From positions 1,984,001 through 2,048,000 of the forward strand of contig NZ_JASTWJ010000001.1 in assembly GCF_030499515.1 (NCBI RefSeq): 64,000 bases of DNA, read 5' to 3'. This document shows, piece by piece, positions 1 through 7,770 of this stretch; the stretch's first letter is position 1, and every line of letters begins with the position of its first letter. The stretch is from Streptomyces sp. DT2A-34. Its GTDB lineage: Bacteria > Actinomycetota > Actinomycetes > Streptomycetales > Streptomycetaceae. The notes below the pieces were generated by a model. That model was not told the origin of the DNA, made no database searches, and saw only the letters and a list, made by a program, of their open reading frames with translations. The translations under genes were made by a program, and so were the position numbers.

Positions 1-735
1 CAGGCCGAGGTCCTCGAACATGCCCTGCGGCGCGATGAAGTCCTTGAGGCCCTTCTTGGCGCCGTGCAGGGTCTCGTAGAGCGGCTTGCCGACGACCGGC
101 GTGCGGTCGAGGATCTCCTTGGTGCGGGTGAGGAAGCGCTCGTAGCCGTCGGTCGTGCGCAGCGTCGCCAGGTGGTTCGCGAGGCCGCCGATCGTCGGCG
201 CGTACGACCGCTCGTTGTCGTTGACGACGATGACGAGCGGGCGGTCCTTGGCCTCGGCGATGTTGTTCAGCGCCTCCCAGGCCATACCGCCGGTCAGCGC
301 GCCGTCACCGATGACGGCCACGACATGGTCGTCGCGTTCGCGCAGCTGGTTGGCTTTGGCGAGGCCGTCGGCCCAGCCGAGGACGGTCGAGGCGTGCGAG
401 TTCTCGATGACGTCGTGCTCGGACTCCGCCTGCGAGGGGTAGCCGGACAGACCACCCTTCATCTTCAGCTTGCTGAAGTCCTGGCGGCCGGTGAGCAGCT
501 TGTGGACGTAGGACTGGTGGCCGGTGTCCCAGAGCACCTTGTCCTTGGGCGAGTCGAAGACCCGGTGCAGGGCGATGGTCAGCTCCACCACACCGAGGTT
601 GGGGCCGAGGTGGCCGCCGGTCTTGGACACCGCTTCGACGAGGAAGGTCCGGATCTCCTCTGCCAGCTGGTCCAGCTGCTCAGGGCTGAGCCGGTCCAGA
701 TCGCGCGGTCCCGTGATGCGGGTCAGCAGCGGCAC
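1..735 (-). CDS. dxs: 1-deoxy-D-xylulose-5-phosphate synthase, N-terminal part (runs off the window)
   Basis: Thiamine-diphosphate enzyme that condenses pyruvate with glyceraldehyde 3-phosphate, the first step of the MEP isoprenoid pathway. The reverse strand reads 245 codons without a stop. It begins [16 protein letters not shown] and contains the DXS segments [28 protein letters not shown], the ThDP-binding [16 protein letters not shown], and [15 protein letters not shown]. The start is GTG at 735-733, chosen because AAGGAGG (plus 741-747, read in reverse) sits about 7 bases upstream and the alignment with the family begins here. The C-terminal pyrimidine-binding and transketolase C domains lie outside the window. 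In S. coelicolor a dxs gene lies beside the xylFGH/rok7B7 locus, so the position agrees with the identity. Confidence 0.95.
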   Translation of the reverse strand, partial: MPLLTRITGPRDLDRLSPEQLDQLAEEIRTFLVEAVSKTGGHLGPNLGVVELTIALHRVFDSPKDKVLWDTGHQSYVHKLLTGRQDFSKLKMKGGLSGYPSQAESEHDVIENSHASTVLGWADGLAKANQLRERDDHVVAVIGDGALTGGMAWEALNNIAEAKDRPLVIVVNDNERSYAPTIGGLANHLATLRTTDGYERFLTRTKEILDRTPVVGKPLYETLHGAKKGLKDFIAPQGMFEDLGL

Positions 736-824
736 CCGTGCCTCCTTGCAGTAGAGCTGTTCGAGCTGTTGCCGGGCTTGTGAAGTCTAATGTTCCGCCT
801 TCGCGGCCGACGCCCGGGCGGTGC

Positions 825-854
825 GTCATAGGTCACGCGAACGGCTGTACCCAA
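825..854 (-). promoter_or_regulatory. Candidate promoter for dxs
   Basis: Reading leftward, TTGGGT (-35-like) is followed after 18 bases by TATGAC (-10-like), about 90 bases before the dxs GTG. This is a visual match only, and Streptomyces promoters are variable. Confidence 0.28.
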
Positions 855-877
855 GTTGTGGCGTTCCTACGACATGA

Positions 878-911
878 CTGTGCCCGGCACCGCCATGGGT
901 GCCGGGCACAG
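878..911 (-). terminator. Terminator hairpin after the xylose ABC operon
   Basis: A perfect 13-bp inverted repeat, CTGTGCCCGGCAC and its complement, encloses an 8-base loop. It begins 19 bases beyond the stop codon of the permease gene (stop at 932-930) and separates that operon from the dxs promoter region. No U-tract is evident, as is common in Streptomyces. Confidence 0.8.
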
Positions 912-929
912 GGTCGGTGCGCGGTGCCG

Positions 930-2222
930 CTACGCGCGACCGGCGGTCTTCTGCGTCTTGCGGGTGATCGAGTCGATCACGACCGTCGTCAGCAGAACAC
1001 CCGCGGTGATCATGTACTTCACCGGCTCGGCGATCGACTCCAGCTGGAGCCCGTACTGGATCGAGACGATCACCAGCACACCGAGCAGCGCGTTCCACGT
1101 ACGACCGCGACCGCCGAACAGCGACGTACCACCGATGACGGCCGCCGCGATGGCGTTCATCAGCAGGTCACCCGTACCGGCGCTCTGGTTGGCGGAAGCG
1201 ATCTTCGAGGCCAGGAACAGACCACCGATCGCGGCGAAGCCACCCGAGATCGCGAACACGGAGATCCGCACCGCGGTGACGTTGATACCGGCACGGCGCG
1301 ACGCCTCGACGCTGCCGCCGAGCGCGAAGACCTTGCGCCCGTACGAGGTACGCCGCAGCACGAAATCCGTGCCGACCAGGAAGACCAGGAAGATCACCGT
1401 GGCCAGCGGCAGGCCCTTGTACTGGTTGTACATGATCGCCGCGGCGAAGGAGACCACGCCCAGCAGCACCGTGCGCAGGATGGTGTCGCTCAGCGGACGG
1501 GACGGGATCCCGGCGGCCTCACGGCGGCGGTTGCTCAGGAACGAGGTGATGAAGAACACCGCGGTCATGAACGCCGCCAGGCCGTACGCCGCCGCGACAT
1601 CCGTGAAGAAGTACGTCGTCAGGTTGCCGATCAGACCGTCGCTGTCGAGGTTGATCGTGCCGTTCTCGCCCAGCGTCTGGAGCATGAAGCCGAGCCAGAA
1701 GAGCAGACCGGCCAGCGTGACGGCGAACGCCGGCGCGCCCAGCACCGCGAAGAAGAAGCCGTGCGCCGCCCCGATGACGACACCCGCCGCGACGGCGAAG
1801 AGCACGGCCGCCCACTCGGGCCAGCCCTGGTTGACCGCGAGGACGGCCGCGATGGCGCTGGAGGCGCCGCTGACCGAGCCGACGGACAGGTCGATCTCGC
1901 CGAGCAGCAGCACGAAGACGATGCCGACGGAGATCATGCCCGTGCCGACCATCGTGACGGTGATGTCGTTGATGTTCTGCGCGGACAGGAAGGCGGAGTT
2001 CAGGCTCTGGAAGATGATGCAGATGGCGACCAGGCCGAGGATGACCGGCAGGGAGCCCAGCTCACCGGCCTTCATCTTGCGCTTGAACTCGCCGAGGTAG
2101 CCGGCCAGGCCCTGCTCCTGCACCAGCAGGCGCGGGTCGACCGCGGTCACCGCGGCCGCGGCGGCCTCGGTGTTGACGACCTCGTGGTCCTGCGCCGTCG
2201 CGGAGGTCTTGTCGATGCTCAC
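930..2222 (-). CDS. xylH: Xylose-type sugar ABC transporter permease
   Basis: Integral membrane permease of the ribose/xylose (RbsC/XylH) branch of sugar ABC transporters, 430 aa. It has many hydrophobic helices and the family segment LLGEIDLSVGSVSG near residue 120. Also typical are the C-terminal GRKVFALGGSVEASRRAGI and AAAVIGGTSLFGGRGR. The frame is open much further upstream, but that part is only a shadow of the ATPase gene. The start chosen is GTG at 2222-2220 (MSIDKTSATAQD), which overlaps the ATPase stop as GTGA. It is the last gene of xylFGH and is followed by a strong hairpin. In S. coelicolor the matching locus is SCO6009-6011, whose xylose role has been reported; substrate here is inferred from that synteny. 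Confidence 0.88.
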   Translation of the reverse strand: MSIDKTSATAQDHEVVNTEAAAAAVTAVDPRLLVQEQGLAGYLGEFKRKMKAGELGSLPVILGLVAICIIFQSLNSAFLSAQNINDITVTMVGTGMISVGIVFVLLLGEIDLSVGSVSGASSAIAAVLAVNQGWPEWAAVLFAVAAGVVIGAAHGFFFAVLGAPAFAVTLAGLLFWLGFMLQTLGENGTINLDSDGLIGNLTTYFFTDVAAAYGLAAFMTAVFFITSFLSNRRREAAGIPSRPLSDTILRTVLLGVVSFAAAIMYNQYKGLPLATVIFLVFLVGTDFVLRRTSYGRKVFALGGSVEASRRAGINVTAVRISVFAISGGFAAIGGLFLASKIASANQSAGTGDLLMNAIAAAVIGGTSLFGGRGRTWNALLGVLVIVSIQYGLQLESIAEPVKYMITAGVLLTTVVIDSITRKTQKTAGRA

Positions 2223-3001
2223 TTGGAAACCTCCCCGGTCGTGCGCGCCGCACGGCGGGTCACGGCGTTGTCGGTGGCGCCGGTGATGGCGGAGATGATC
2301 TCCTCCTGCGAGGTCGTCCTGACCTCGAAGACGCCGTTGTTGCGGCCGAGGCGCAGCACGGCGACCTTGTCCGCGACGGCCTTGACGTCGGCCATGTTGT
2401 GGCTGATGAGGATCACGGCGTGCCCGCGCTCGCGCAGCCGCTCCACGAGGTCGAGGACCTGGGCGGTCTGCTCGACGCCGAGGGCGGCGGTGGGCTCGTC
2501 GAGGATGACCAGCTTGGGCTCGCCGAGCATGGAGCGGGCGATGGCCACGGTCTGGCGCTGACCGCCGGAGAGCGAGGCGATCGGGATACGCACGCTGGGG
2601 ATGCGGATCGACAGGGTCTGCAGCAGCTCGCGCGAGCGGCGCTCCATCTCGACCTCGTCGAGCACGCCCCATTTGCGGACCTCACGGCCCAGGTAGAGGT
2701 TGCCGACGACGTCGATGTTGTCGCACAGCGCGAGATCCTGGTAGACCGTCGCGATGCCCAGGCTCTGGGCGTCGTGCGGCCGGTTGATCGAAACGGCCTT
2801 GCCTTCCCACTCGATGACGCCCTCATCGATGGGGTGCACGCCGGCGATCGTCTTCACCAGCGTGGACTTTCCGGCGCCGTTGTCGCCCACCAGGGCGACC
2901 ACTTCACCGGCGTGGACCTCAAGCTCTACGTCGGTGAGCGCCTGGACGGCACCGAATCGCTTGGAGACCCCGCGCAACGCCAGCACGGGCGTAGCGGACA
3001 C
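2219..3001 (-). CDS. xylG: Xylose-type sugar ABC transporter ATP-binding protein
   Basis: Cytoplasmic ATPase that powers the xylose-type importer. It shows Walker A GDNGAGKST, Q-loop VYQDLAL, signature LSGGQRQ, Walker B LVILDEPTAALG and a switch His in LISHN. It is about 260 aa with one nucleotide-binding domain, whereas E. coli XylG/RbsA carry two, so the domain presumably works as a dimer, as in its actinobacterial relatives. An ATG at 3010 is in frame, but the GGAG ribosome site (reverse of 3011-3016) abuts it directly. GTG at 3001-2999 has about 9 bases of spacing and is preferred. The stop overlaps the permease GTG. Confidence 0.88.
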   Translation of the reverse strand: MSATPVLALRGVSKRFGAVQALTDVELEVHAGEVVALVGDNGAGKSTLVKTIAGVHPIDEGVIEWEGKAVSINRPHDAQSLGIATVYQDLALCDNIDVVGNLYLGREVRKWGVLDEVEMERRSRELLQTLSIRIPSVRIPIASLSGGQRQTVAIARSMLGEPKLVILDEPTAALGVEQTAQVLDLVERLRERGHAVILISHNMADVKAVADKVAVLRLGRNNGVFEVRTTSQEEIISAITGATDNAVTRRAARTTGEVSK

Positions 3002-3064
3002 GTGAACCATCTCCTTCGCCGCCTGACCCGGCGGAAGGTAGTGCAGAAAAGTTGGGGGGGTCCG

Positions 3065-3117
3065 TCCGGCGCCCCGCGCCGAGCTTTGCGGGGCTGTCTG
3101 ATGCGCGGGGCGCCGGA
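3065..3117 (-). terminator. Intercistronic hairpin between xylF and xylG
   Basis: A 15-bp inverted repeat (3065-3079 with 3103-3117, core GGCGCCCCGCG) with a 23-base loop lies in the 180-base gap between xylF and xylG. Hairpins at this place commonly keep binding-protein mRNA more abundant than transporter mRNA. Confidence 0.65.
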
Positions 3118-3140
3118 GGAGTCTGGAGCAGTCATGTCCC

Positions 3141-3170
3141 GTGCGGGAATTCGAGGACGAATCCCCGCAC
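3141..3170 (-). terminator. Second hairpin immediately after xylF
   Basis: Arms GTGCGGGAATTCG and CGAATCCCCGCAC (13 bp, one non-Watson-Crick position) enclose a 4-base loop. It lies 17 bases past the xylF stop and probably stabilises or attenuates the upstream message together with the larger hairpin at 3065-3117. Confidence 0.5.
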
Positions 3171-3187
3171 CTGGAAAGGGACCTGAC

Positions 3188-4303
3188 TCAGCCGATGTTG
3201 AGCTTCTCGCAGGCGGCCTTGTACTTGCCGGTGCAGATCTCGTCGGCCGTGTAGACGCCGTCCTTGATGACGGTGTCGTTGATGTTGTCCTTCGTCAGCG
3301 ACGTGACGTCGACGAGCACGGACGGGACGTCCTTCGCGCTGTCGCTGCTGACCTTGTCCTTGGCGATGGAGTCGAGCGACTTGCCCTGGGCGAGCGCTAC
3401 GGCCATCTCGGCGGCGGCCTCGGCCTCGGGGGCGTACGGCTTGTAGACGCTCATGTACTGCTCACCGGCGACGATGCGCTGCACGGCGGCGAGCTCGGCG
3501 TCCTGGCCGGTGACCGGGATGTCGGCGATGCCCGCGGCCTTGAGGGCGGTGATGATACCGCCGGCCATGCCGTCGTTGGCGGAGTAGACGCCCGCGATGT
3601 TGTTCTTGCCGACCGCCGAGATCGCCGCCTCCATCTCGGAGTTGGCGTTTTCCGGCTTCCACTCCTTGGTGTCGTACTCCTTGGCGATGGTGACCTTGCC
3701 GTCGAGTGCGGAGTGGGCGCCTTCCTTGAACTGCGCGGCGTTCGGGTCGGTGACCGAGCCGTTGATCATGACGATCTTGGAGTCCTTGGTGGCCTTGTCA
3801 CCCAGCGCCGTCAGCAGGGCCTCGCCCTGGGTCTTGCCGACCGCGACGTTGTCGAACGAGGTGTAGGCGCTGATCGGGCCCTCGGCCAGACGGTCGTAGG
3901 CGACGACCTTGATGCCCTGGTCCACGGCCTTCTGCACGGAGTTCTTGATCGCCTTGGCGTCGACGGCGTCCAGGATCAGGACGTCCACCCTGTTGGTGAT
4001 CATGGTGTCGACCTGCTGCGCCTGCAGGTTGGCGTCCTGCTTGGCGTTGTTGTAGTCGATCGTCGCCTTGCCGTTCGTCAGCTCCTTGATCTTCTGCTCG
4101 ATCAGGGGCCGGTCGAACTTCTCGTAGCGCGCGGTCTGGTTCTCCGGGAGCAGGAGACCGACCTTGATGTCGTCACCCTTGGCCGCGGTGGCGGTGGCCT
4201 CGTCGTTGCCACCGGCTTCCTCGGCGCTGCCACAGGCAGCCAGCGAGATGGCCATCGCACCAAGGGCAACGGCTACGGCGGCACGACGCATACGCGTGTT
4301 CAC
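3188..4303 (-). CDS. xylF: Xylose-type ABC transporter substrate-binding lipoprotein
   Basis: Extracytoplasmic sugar-binding lipoprotein of the periplasmic-binding-protein type I fold, 371 aa. The signal peptide has the lipobox LAAC with Cys24 as the lipidated residue, followed by a Glu/Asp/Thr-rich spacer. The mature part starts KGDDIKVGLLLPENQTARYEKFDRP and contains VDVLILDAVDA, VVAYDRL and VYSANDGMAGG, all characteristic of XylF/ChvE-like proteins. It is first in the xylFGH operon and lies 121 bases downstream of rok7B7 in the same direction. The family knowledge points to xylose. The S. coelicolor homologue is under Rok7B7 control, so the same regulation is expected but not shown here. 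Confidence 0.9.
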   Translation of the reverse strand: MNTRMRRAAVAVALGAMAISLAACGSAEEAGGNDEATATAAKGDDIKVGLLLPENQTARYEKFDRPLIEQKIKELTNGKATIDYNNAKQDANLQAQQVDTMITNRVDVLILDAVDAKAIKNSVQKAVDQGIKVVAYDRLAEGPISAYTSFDNVAVGKTQGEALLTALGDKATKDSKIVMINGSVTDPNAAQFKEGAHSALDGKVTIAKEYDTKEWKPENANSEMEAAISAVGKNNIAGVYSANDGMAGGIITALKAAGIADIPVTGQDAELAAVQRIVAGEQYMSVYKPYAPEAEAAAEMAVALAQGKSLDSIAKDKVSSDSAKDVPSVLVDVTSLTKDNINDTVIKDGVYTADEICTGKYKAACEKLNIG

Positions 4304-4424
4304 TTCAGAAACCTCCCTGACGAGGCCGCGACGTTGCGGCCGAGGTGGCTGGAAGTCAACTCGGCCACACGTGCGACGTCAAGAAGTAAATCCTTAACGG
4401 GTTGGCAACGGTGCCATCCGTTCT

Positions 4425-5624
4425 CTAAGTGAAGGCAGGGGTGGCCGCATGCAGGGTGCTGTCCAAAAGGGTTGAATCGCCCATCTCGCTGAGCGCGAGC
4501 GCCAGCGCTCCGAGCACCTCCGCACGACCGCCAAGTGCCCCGGGGAGAACGGACAGTTGGCGCGCCGCGCTGGGGATGGCATAGCGGCCGACGGACTCCC
4601 GGATCGGCCCGAGCACCAGCTCACCGGCCTCGGCGAGATCGCCGCCCAGGACCACGCGGCTCGGGTTCAGGAGATTGCAGAGATTGGCGACTCCGCTGCC
4701 GATGTGGCGGCCGACGTCGGCGATCACCCGACGGCAGCCCGGGTCTCCGTCCCTGGCCAGCCGTACGACACCCTCCATGGTCAGATCGGTGCCATGGCTG
4801 GACTGGAGCAGCGGGAGCACATAGCGCGCGGCCGCGAAGGTCTCCAGGCAGCCCCGGTTTCCGCAGCGGCAGACAGGCCCGGACTCATCAAGAGTAATAT
4901 GCCCGATTTCCCCCGCTGTGCCACCCGGGCCCCGGTAGATCTTGCCGCTGATGACCAGACCGGCGCCGACACCGCTGGCGACCTTGATGTACGCCAGGTC
5001 CCGCACACCCCGCCCGCTGCCCCAGACCAGCTCACCCAGGGCGCCCAGGTTGGCGTCGTTGTCCACGTGCACGGGCACGCCGAGCCGGCCGCGCAGCTCC
5101 TCGGCGGGCTTGGTGCCGGTCCAGCCGGGCAGGATGGCGGTCGAGCCGAGGGTGCCGGACTCGACGTCGATCGGGCCGGGTACGCCGAGACCGACGCCGG
5201 CGATCTTGGAGCGGTCGACGCCGGTCGACGCGATCAGCCGGTTGACCAGCTCCTCGGCCCGGTCGAAGCCCTGCGTCGAGGAGGCGTCCACGTCCAGCGG
5301 CTCGGACTCCTCGGCCAGCACCTGGTGGGCGAGGTTCCCGACCGCGACGCGCAAGTGCGTATGGCCGAAGTCGACCCCTATGACGATCCCGGCATCCCCG
5401 CTCAGCGAAACGCTGCGGGCCCGGCGGCCACCCGCCGAGGTGGGCGTGACCTCGACCGTTCCGCCGTCCTTGAGCTCTCGGACGATATTGGAGACCGTCG
5501 CCGCGGACAGACCCGTCGTCCTCGCGATCTCCGCCTGGGTGAGGGATCCGGCCAGCCGGACGGCCCGTACGACCCGCTCCAGGTTGGCTCGGTGCAGCGA
5601 CGACTGCGACCCCGGAGTCTCCAC
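4425..5624 (-). CDS. rok7B7: ROK-family transcriptional regulator Rok7B7
   Basis: ROK regulator, 399 aa. An N-terminal winged helix (about residues 10-65, with LTQAEIARTTGLSAATVSNIVREL) is followed by a sugar-kinase-like ROK domain. That domain has the phosphate-binding GVDFGHTH, GVGLGVPGPID, and the zinc motif CRCGNRGCLETF. The open frame extends to 5756, but GTG at 5624-5622 (METPGSQSSLHRANLERV) has AGGAGG 5 bases upstream and starts where the family does. In S. coelicolor, Rok7B7 affects xylose uptake, carbon catabolite repression and antibiotic production. Here it sits between xylFGH and ngcEFG exactly as in that species. Which sugar it senses cannot be read from the sequence. Confidence 0.9.
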   Translation of the reverse strand: METPGSQSSLHRANLERVVRAVRLAGSLTQAEIARTTGLSAATVSNIVRELKDGGTVEVTPTSAGGRRARSVSLSGDAGIVIGVDFGHTHLRVAVGNLAHQVLAEESEPLDVDASSTQGFDRAEELVNRLIASTGVDRSKIAGVGLGVPGPIDVESGTLGSTAILPGWTGTKPAEELRGRLGVPVHVDNDANLGALGELVWGSGRGVRDLAYIKVASGVGAGLVISGKIYRGPGGTAGEIGHITLDESGPVCRCGNRGCLETFAAARYVLPLLQSSHGTDLTMEGVVRLARDGDPGCRRVIADVGRHIGSGVANLCNLLNPSRVVLGGDLAEAGELVLGPIRESVGRYAIPSAARQLSVLPGALGGRAEVLGALALALSEMGDSTLLDSTLHAATPAFT

Positions 5625-5752
5625 GACGACCTCCTGCGCGCGGGACCGCTTCGATGGGGCCCCGCTACGTGTCCAACTAGTGAACTCTAAGCTGAGCCGT
5701 TCGGGTTGCCTCCCGTCAAGAGGTTGAACCGGATCCGGGAGTGTGTACGCGC

Positions 5753-5789
5753 ACACGTGAGCCGCCCCGGGGCGAGGCGGCTCATGTGT
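5753..5789 (-). terminator. Terminator hairpin after ngcEFG
   Basis: Arms of 14 bases (5753-5766 and 5776-5789, core TGAGCCGCC/GGCGGCTCA with one G-T position) and a 9-base loop lie 46 bases beyond the ngcG stop, between it and the rok7B7 promoter region. Confidence 0.7.
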
Positions 5790-5834
5790 GACGTGGGGTG
5801 ACTCGGCGCTTACGGTGCGGCCAACAGAGAGCGT

Positions 5835-6767
5835 TTACTTCAGCGCGCCGGCCGTCAGACCCGCCTGCACCTGCCGTTGGAAGATGAAGTAGACGATCAG
5901 CACCGGCAGCATCGCGATCATCATGCCGGCCATCAGGGCGCCCCAGTCGTTCTCGTAGCCCTGCTGGAGGGCGATCATCGCCAGGCCCTGGGTGAGGACG
6001 TACTTGTCCTCGTTCTGGTTGAGGACCATCGGCAGCAGGTACTGGTTCCACTGCCCCAGGAAGTTGAAGATGCCGATGCTGATCAGACCCGGCTTGGCCA
6101 TCGGCAGCATCACCTGGAAGAACGTCCGCGTGTGCGAGGCGCCGTCGATCAGCGCGGCCTCCGCGACCGACGTCGGCAGCGTGCGGAAGAACGCGGTCAT
6201 GAAGAAGACCGTGAACGGCAGCGAATAGGCGATGTAGACCAGGATCAGTCCCTGGTACGTCGCGAGCAGCGAGCTTCCGGGGAAGTCCCGCAGCACGAAG
6301 AACAGCGGGATGACCAGCATGAACACCGGGAAGGACATGCCGGCCACGAACATGAAGTAGATGAACCGGTTGCCCGGGAAGGTGAACCGGGCCAGCACGT
6401 ACGCGGCCATGGAGCCCAGCACCATCGTGCCGACCACCGAACCGCCCACCACGATCGCGGTGTTGAGGAAGTACTGGCCCATGTTCGCCTTGTTCCAGGC
6501 GTTGGCCCAGTTCTCGAAGTGCAGCGAGGTCGGCAGCCCCCACGGGTCGGAGAGGATGCCGTTGCTCGTCTTGAAGGAGCTCCACAGCACCCACAGCAGC
6601 GGTACGCCGACCATCAGCGCCCACACGACGAGCATGCCGTGCGAGAAGACGTGCAGGATGCCGCCCTCGGAGCTGCGGCCGTCGGTCGGGCCGAGCTTCG
6701 TGGTGACCCTCGGCCGGTCCGCCTCGTCCGTCTTGGTGACCGTGCCCGTGTTCGTGTCCGTCGTCAT
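5835..6767 (-). CDS. ngcG: N-acetylglucosamine/chitobiose-type ABC transporter permease 2
   Basis: Inner-membrane permease of the carbohydrate uptake 1 (MalG-like) family, about 310 aa with six predicted helices. The EAA loop EAALIDGASHTRTFFQVMLPMAKPG contacts the shared ATPase, probably MsiK encoded elsewhere, because no ATPase gene is present in this operon. An upstream GTG inside ngcF (6800) keeps the frame open but has no ribosome site. ATG at 6767 (MTTDTNTGTV) begins after the ngcF stop and is preferred. Gene order and protein resemblance match NgcEFG of S. olivaceoviridis and S. coelicolor. Confidence 0.85.
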   Translation of the reverse strand: MTTDTNTGTVTKTDEADRPRVTTKLGPTDGRSSEGGILHVFSHGMLVVWALMVGVPLLWVLWSSFKTSNGILSDPWGLPTSLHFENWANAWNKANMGQYFLNTAIVVGGSVVGTMVLGSMAAYVLARFTFPGNRFIYFMFVAGMSFPVFMLVIPLFFVLRDFPGSSLLATYQGLILVYIAYSLPFTVFFMTAFFRTLPTSVAEAALIDGASHTRTFFQVMLPMAKPGLISIGIFNFLGQWNQYLLPMVLNQNEDKYVLTQGLAMIALQQGYENDWGALMAGMMIAMLPVLIVYFIFQRQVQAGLTAGALK

Positions 6768-6780
6768 GTCGCCCGTACCC

Positions 6781-7704
6781 CTAGAACTCGATCCGCTCAC
6801 GCCGCGCGAAGCGCATGGTGAGCACTGCGAACGTCATGGTGACGATGAGCATCGCGACGCCCATCGCGGACGCGTAGCCGAACTGGCTGTCGCGGAAGGC
6901 CGTCAGGTACAGGCGCAGCGGCATGACGTCCGTGGCGCCGTTGGGGCCGCCCATGTTGACCGACATGATCTGCACCAGGGCGAAGCCGTCCAGGGCGATG
7001 ATGCCCATGTACACCCAGCCGGTCTGCACGGTGTCCCACAGCAGCGGCAGGGTGATCCGGAAGAAGGTGGGGAAGCGGCCCGCGCCGTCGAGCAGCGCCG
7101 CCTCGTAGATGTCCCGCGGAATGGACGCCATCGCCGCCGAGAACAGCACGACGTAGAAGCCCACATGGGACCAGATCATCACCGCCATGATGCACAGCAG
7201 GGCGAGGCTCTTCTCCCCCAGCCAGGCGTTCTGCCAGCTGTCCAGACCGACCGCGCCCAGCAGGGAGTTGAGCATGCCGTCCTGCGGGTCCGGGTTGTAG
7301 ATGTTGAACCAGATGACGGCGATGATGGTGATGGAGATGACCTGCGGGAAGAAGAAGACGAATCGGTAGAACTTCGAGCCGACGACACCGGTGATGACTT
7401 CGTTCTTACGGCGCTTTCCGCCGACATTGAGCATGAAGGCGAAGAACAGGCCGAGTCCCAGCGTCACGATCGGCACCGCGATCAGCATGTAGACGTTGTG
7501 CCACAGCGCGTTCCAGAAGTCCTCGTTGTCCCACAGCTTTTCGAAGTTCTCGAATCCGACGAACTTCGCCGTGCCGACAAGCCCCGACCAGTCGGTCAGC
7601 GAGATCTGGAACGCCTGGACGAACGGCGAGATCACGAAGACCGCGTAGACGATGACGGGCAGGGCCAGGAAGCCCACGATGAATCGGTATTTGCCGTGTT
7701 GCAT
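6781..7704 (-). CDS. ngcF: N-acetylglucosamine/chitobiose-type ABC transporter permease 1
   Basis: MalF-like permease of 307 aa. It starts MQHGKYRFIVGFLALPVIVY and has six hydrophobic segments and the EAA loop EAALLDGAGRFPTFFRITLPLL. It lies between the binding protein (66 bases upstream) and the second permease (13 bases downstream) on the same strand, so the three form one operon. The substrate, GlcNAc or chitobiose, is inferred from homology of the whole ngcEFG set. Confidence 0.87.
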   Translation of the reverse strand: MQHGKYRFIVGFLALPVIVYAVFVISPFVQAFQISLTDWSGLVGTAKFVGFENFEKLWDNEDFWNALWHNVYMLIAVPIVTLGLGLFFAFMLNVGGKRRKNEVITGVVGSKFYRFVFFFPQVISITIIAVIWFNIYNPDPQDGMLNSLLGAVGLDSWQNAWLGEKSLALLCIMAVMIWSHVGFYVVLFSAAMASIPRDIYEAALLDGAGRFPTFFRITLPLLWDTVQTGWVYMGIIALDGFALVQIMSVNMGGPNGATDVMPLRLYLTAFRDSQFGYASAMGVAMLIVTMTFAVLTMRFARRERIEF

Positions 7705-7770
7705 GGTGCTTCCCGGCCCTTCCCCTTGAGTGCCGTTGTACCTGACCGGACTCTGCGCCTGACCGGATGC

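Noticed and set aside
930..2672. A 580-residue version of the XylH permease
   Set aside because: The extra N-terminal 150 residues are Arg/Ala-rich shadow of the ATPase gene. GTG 2222 gives the family length and overlaps the ATPase stop.
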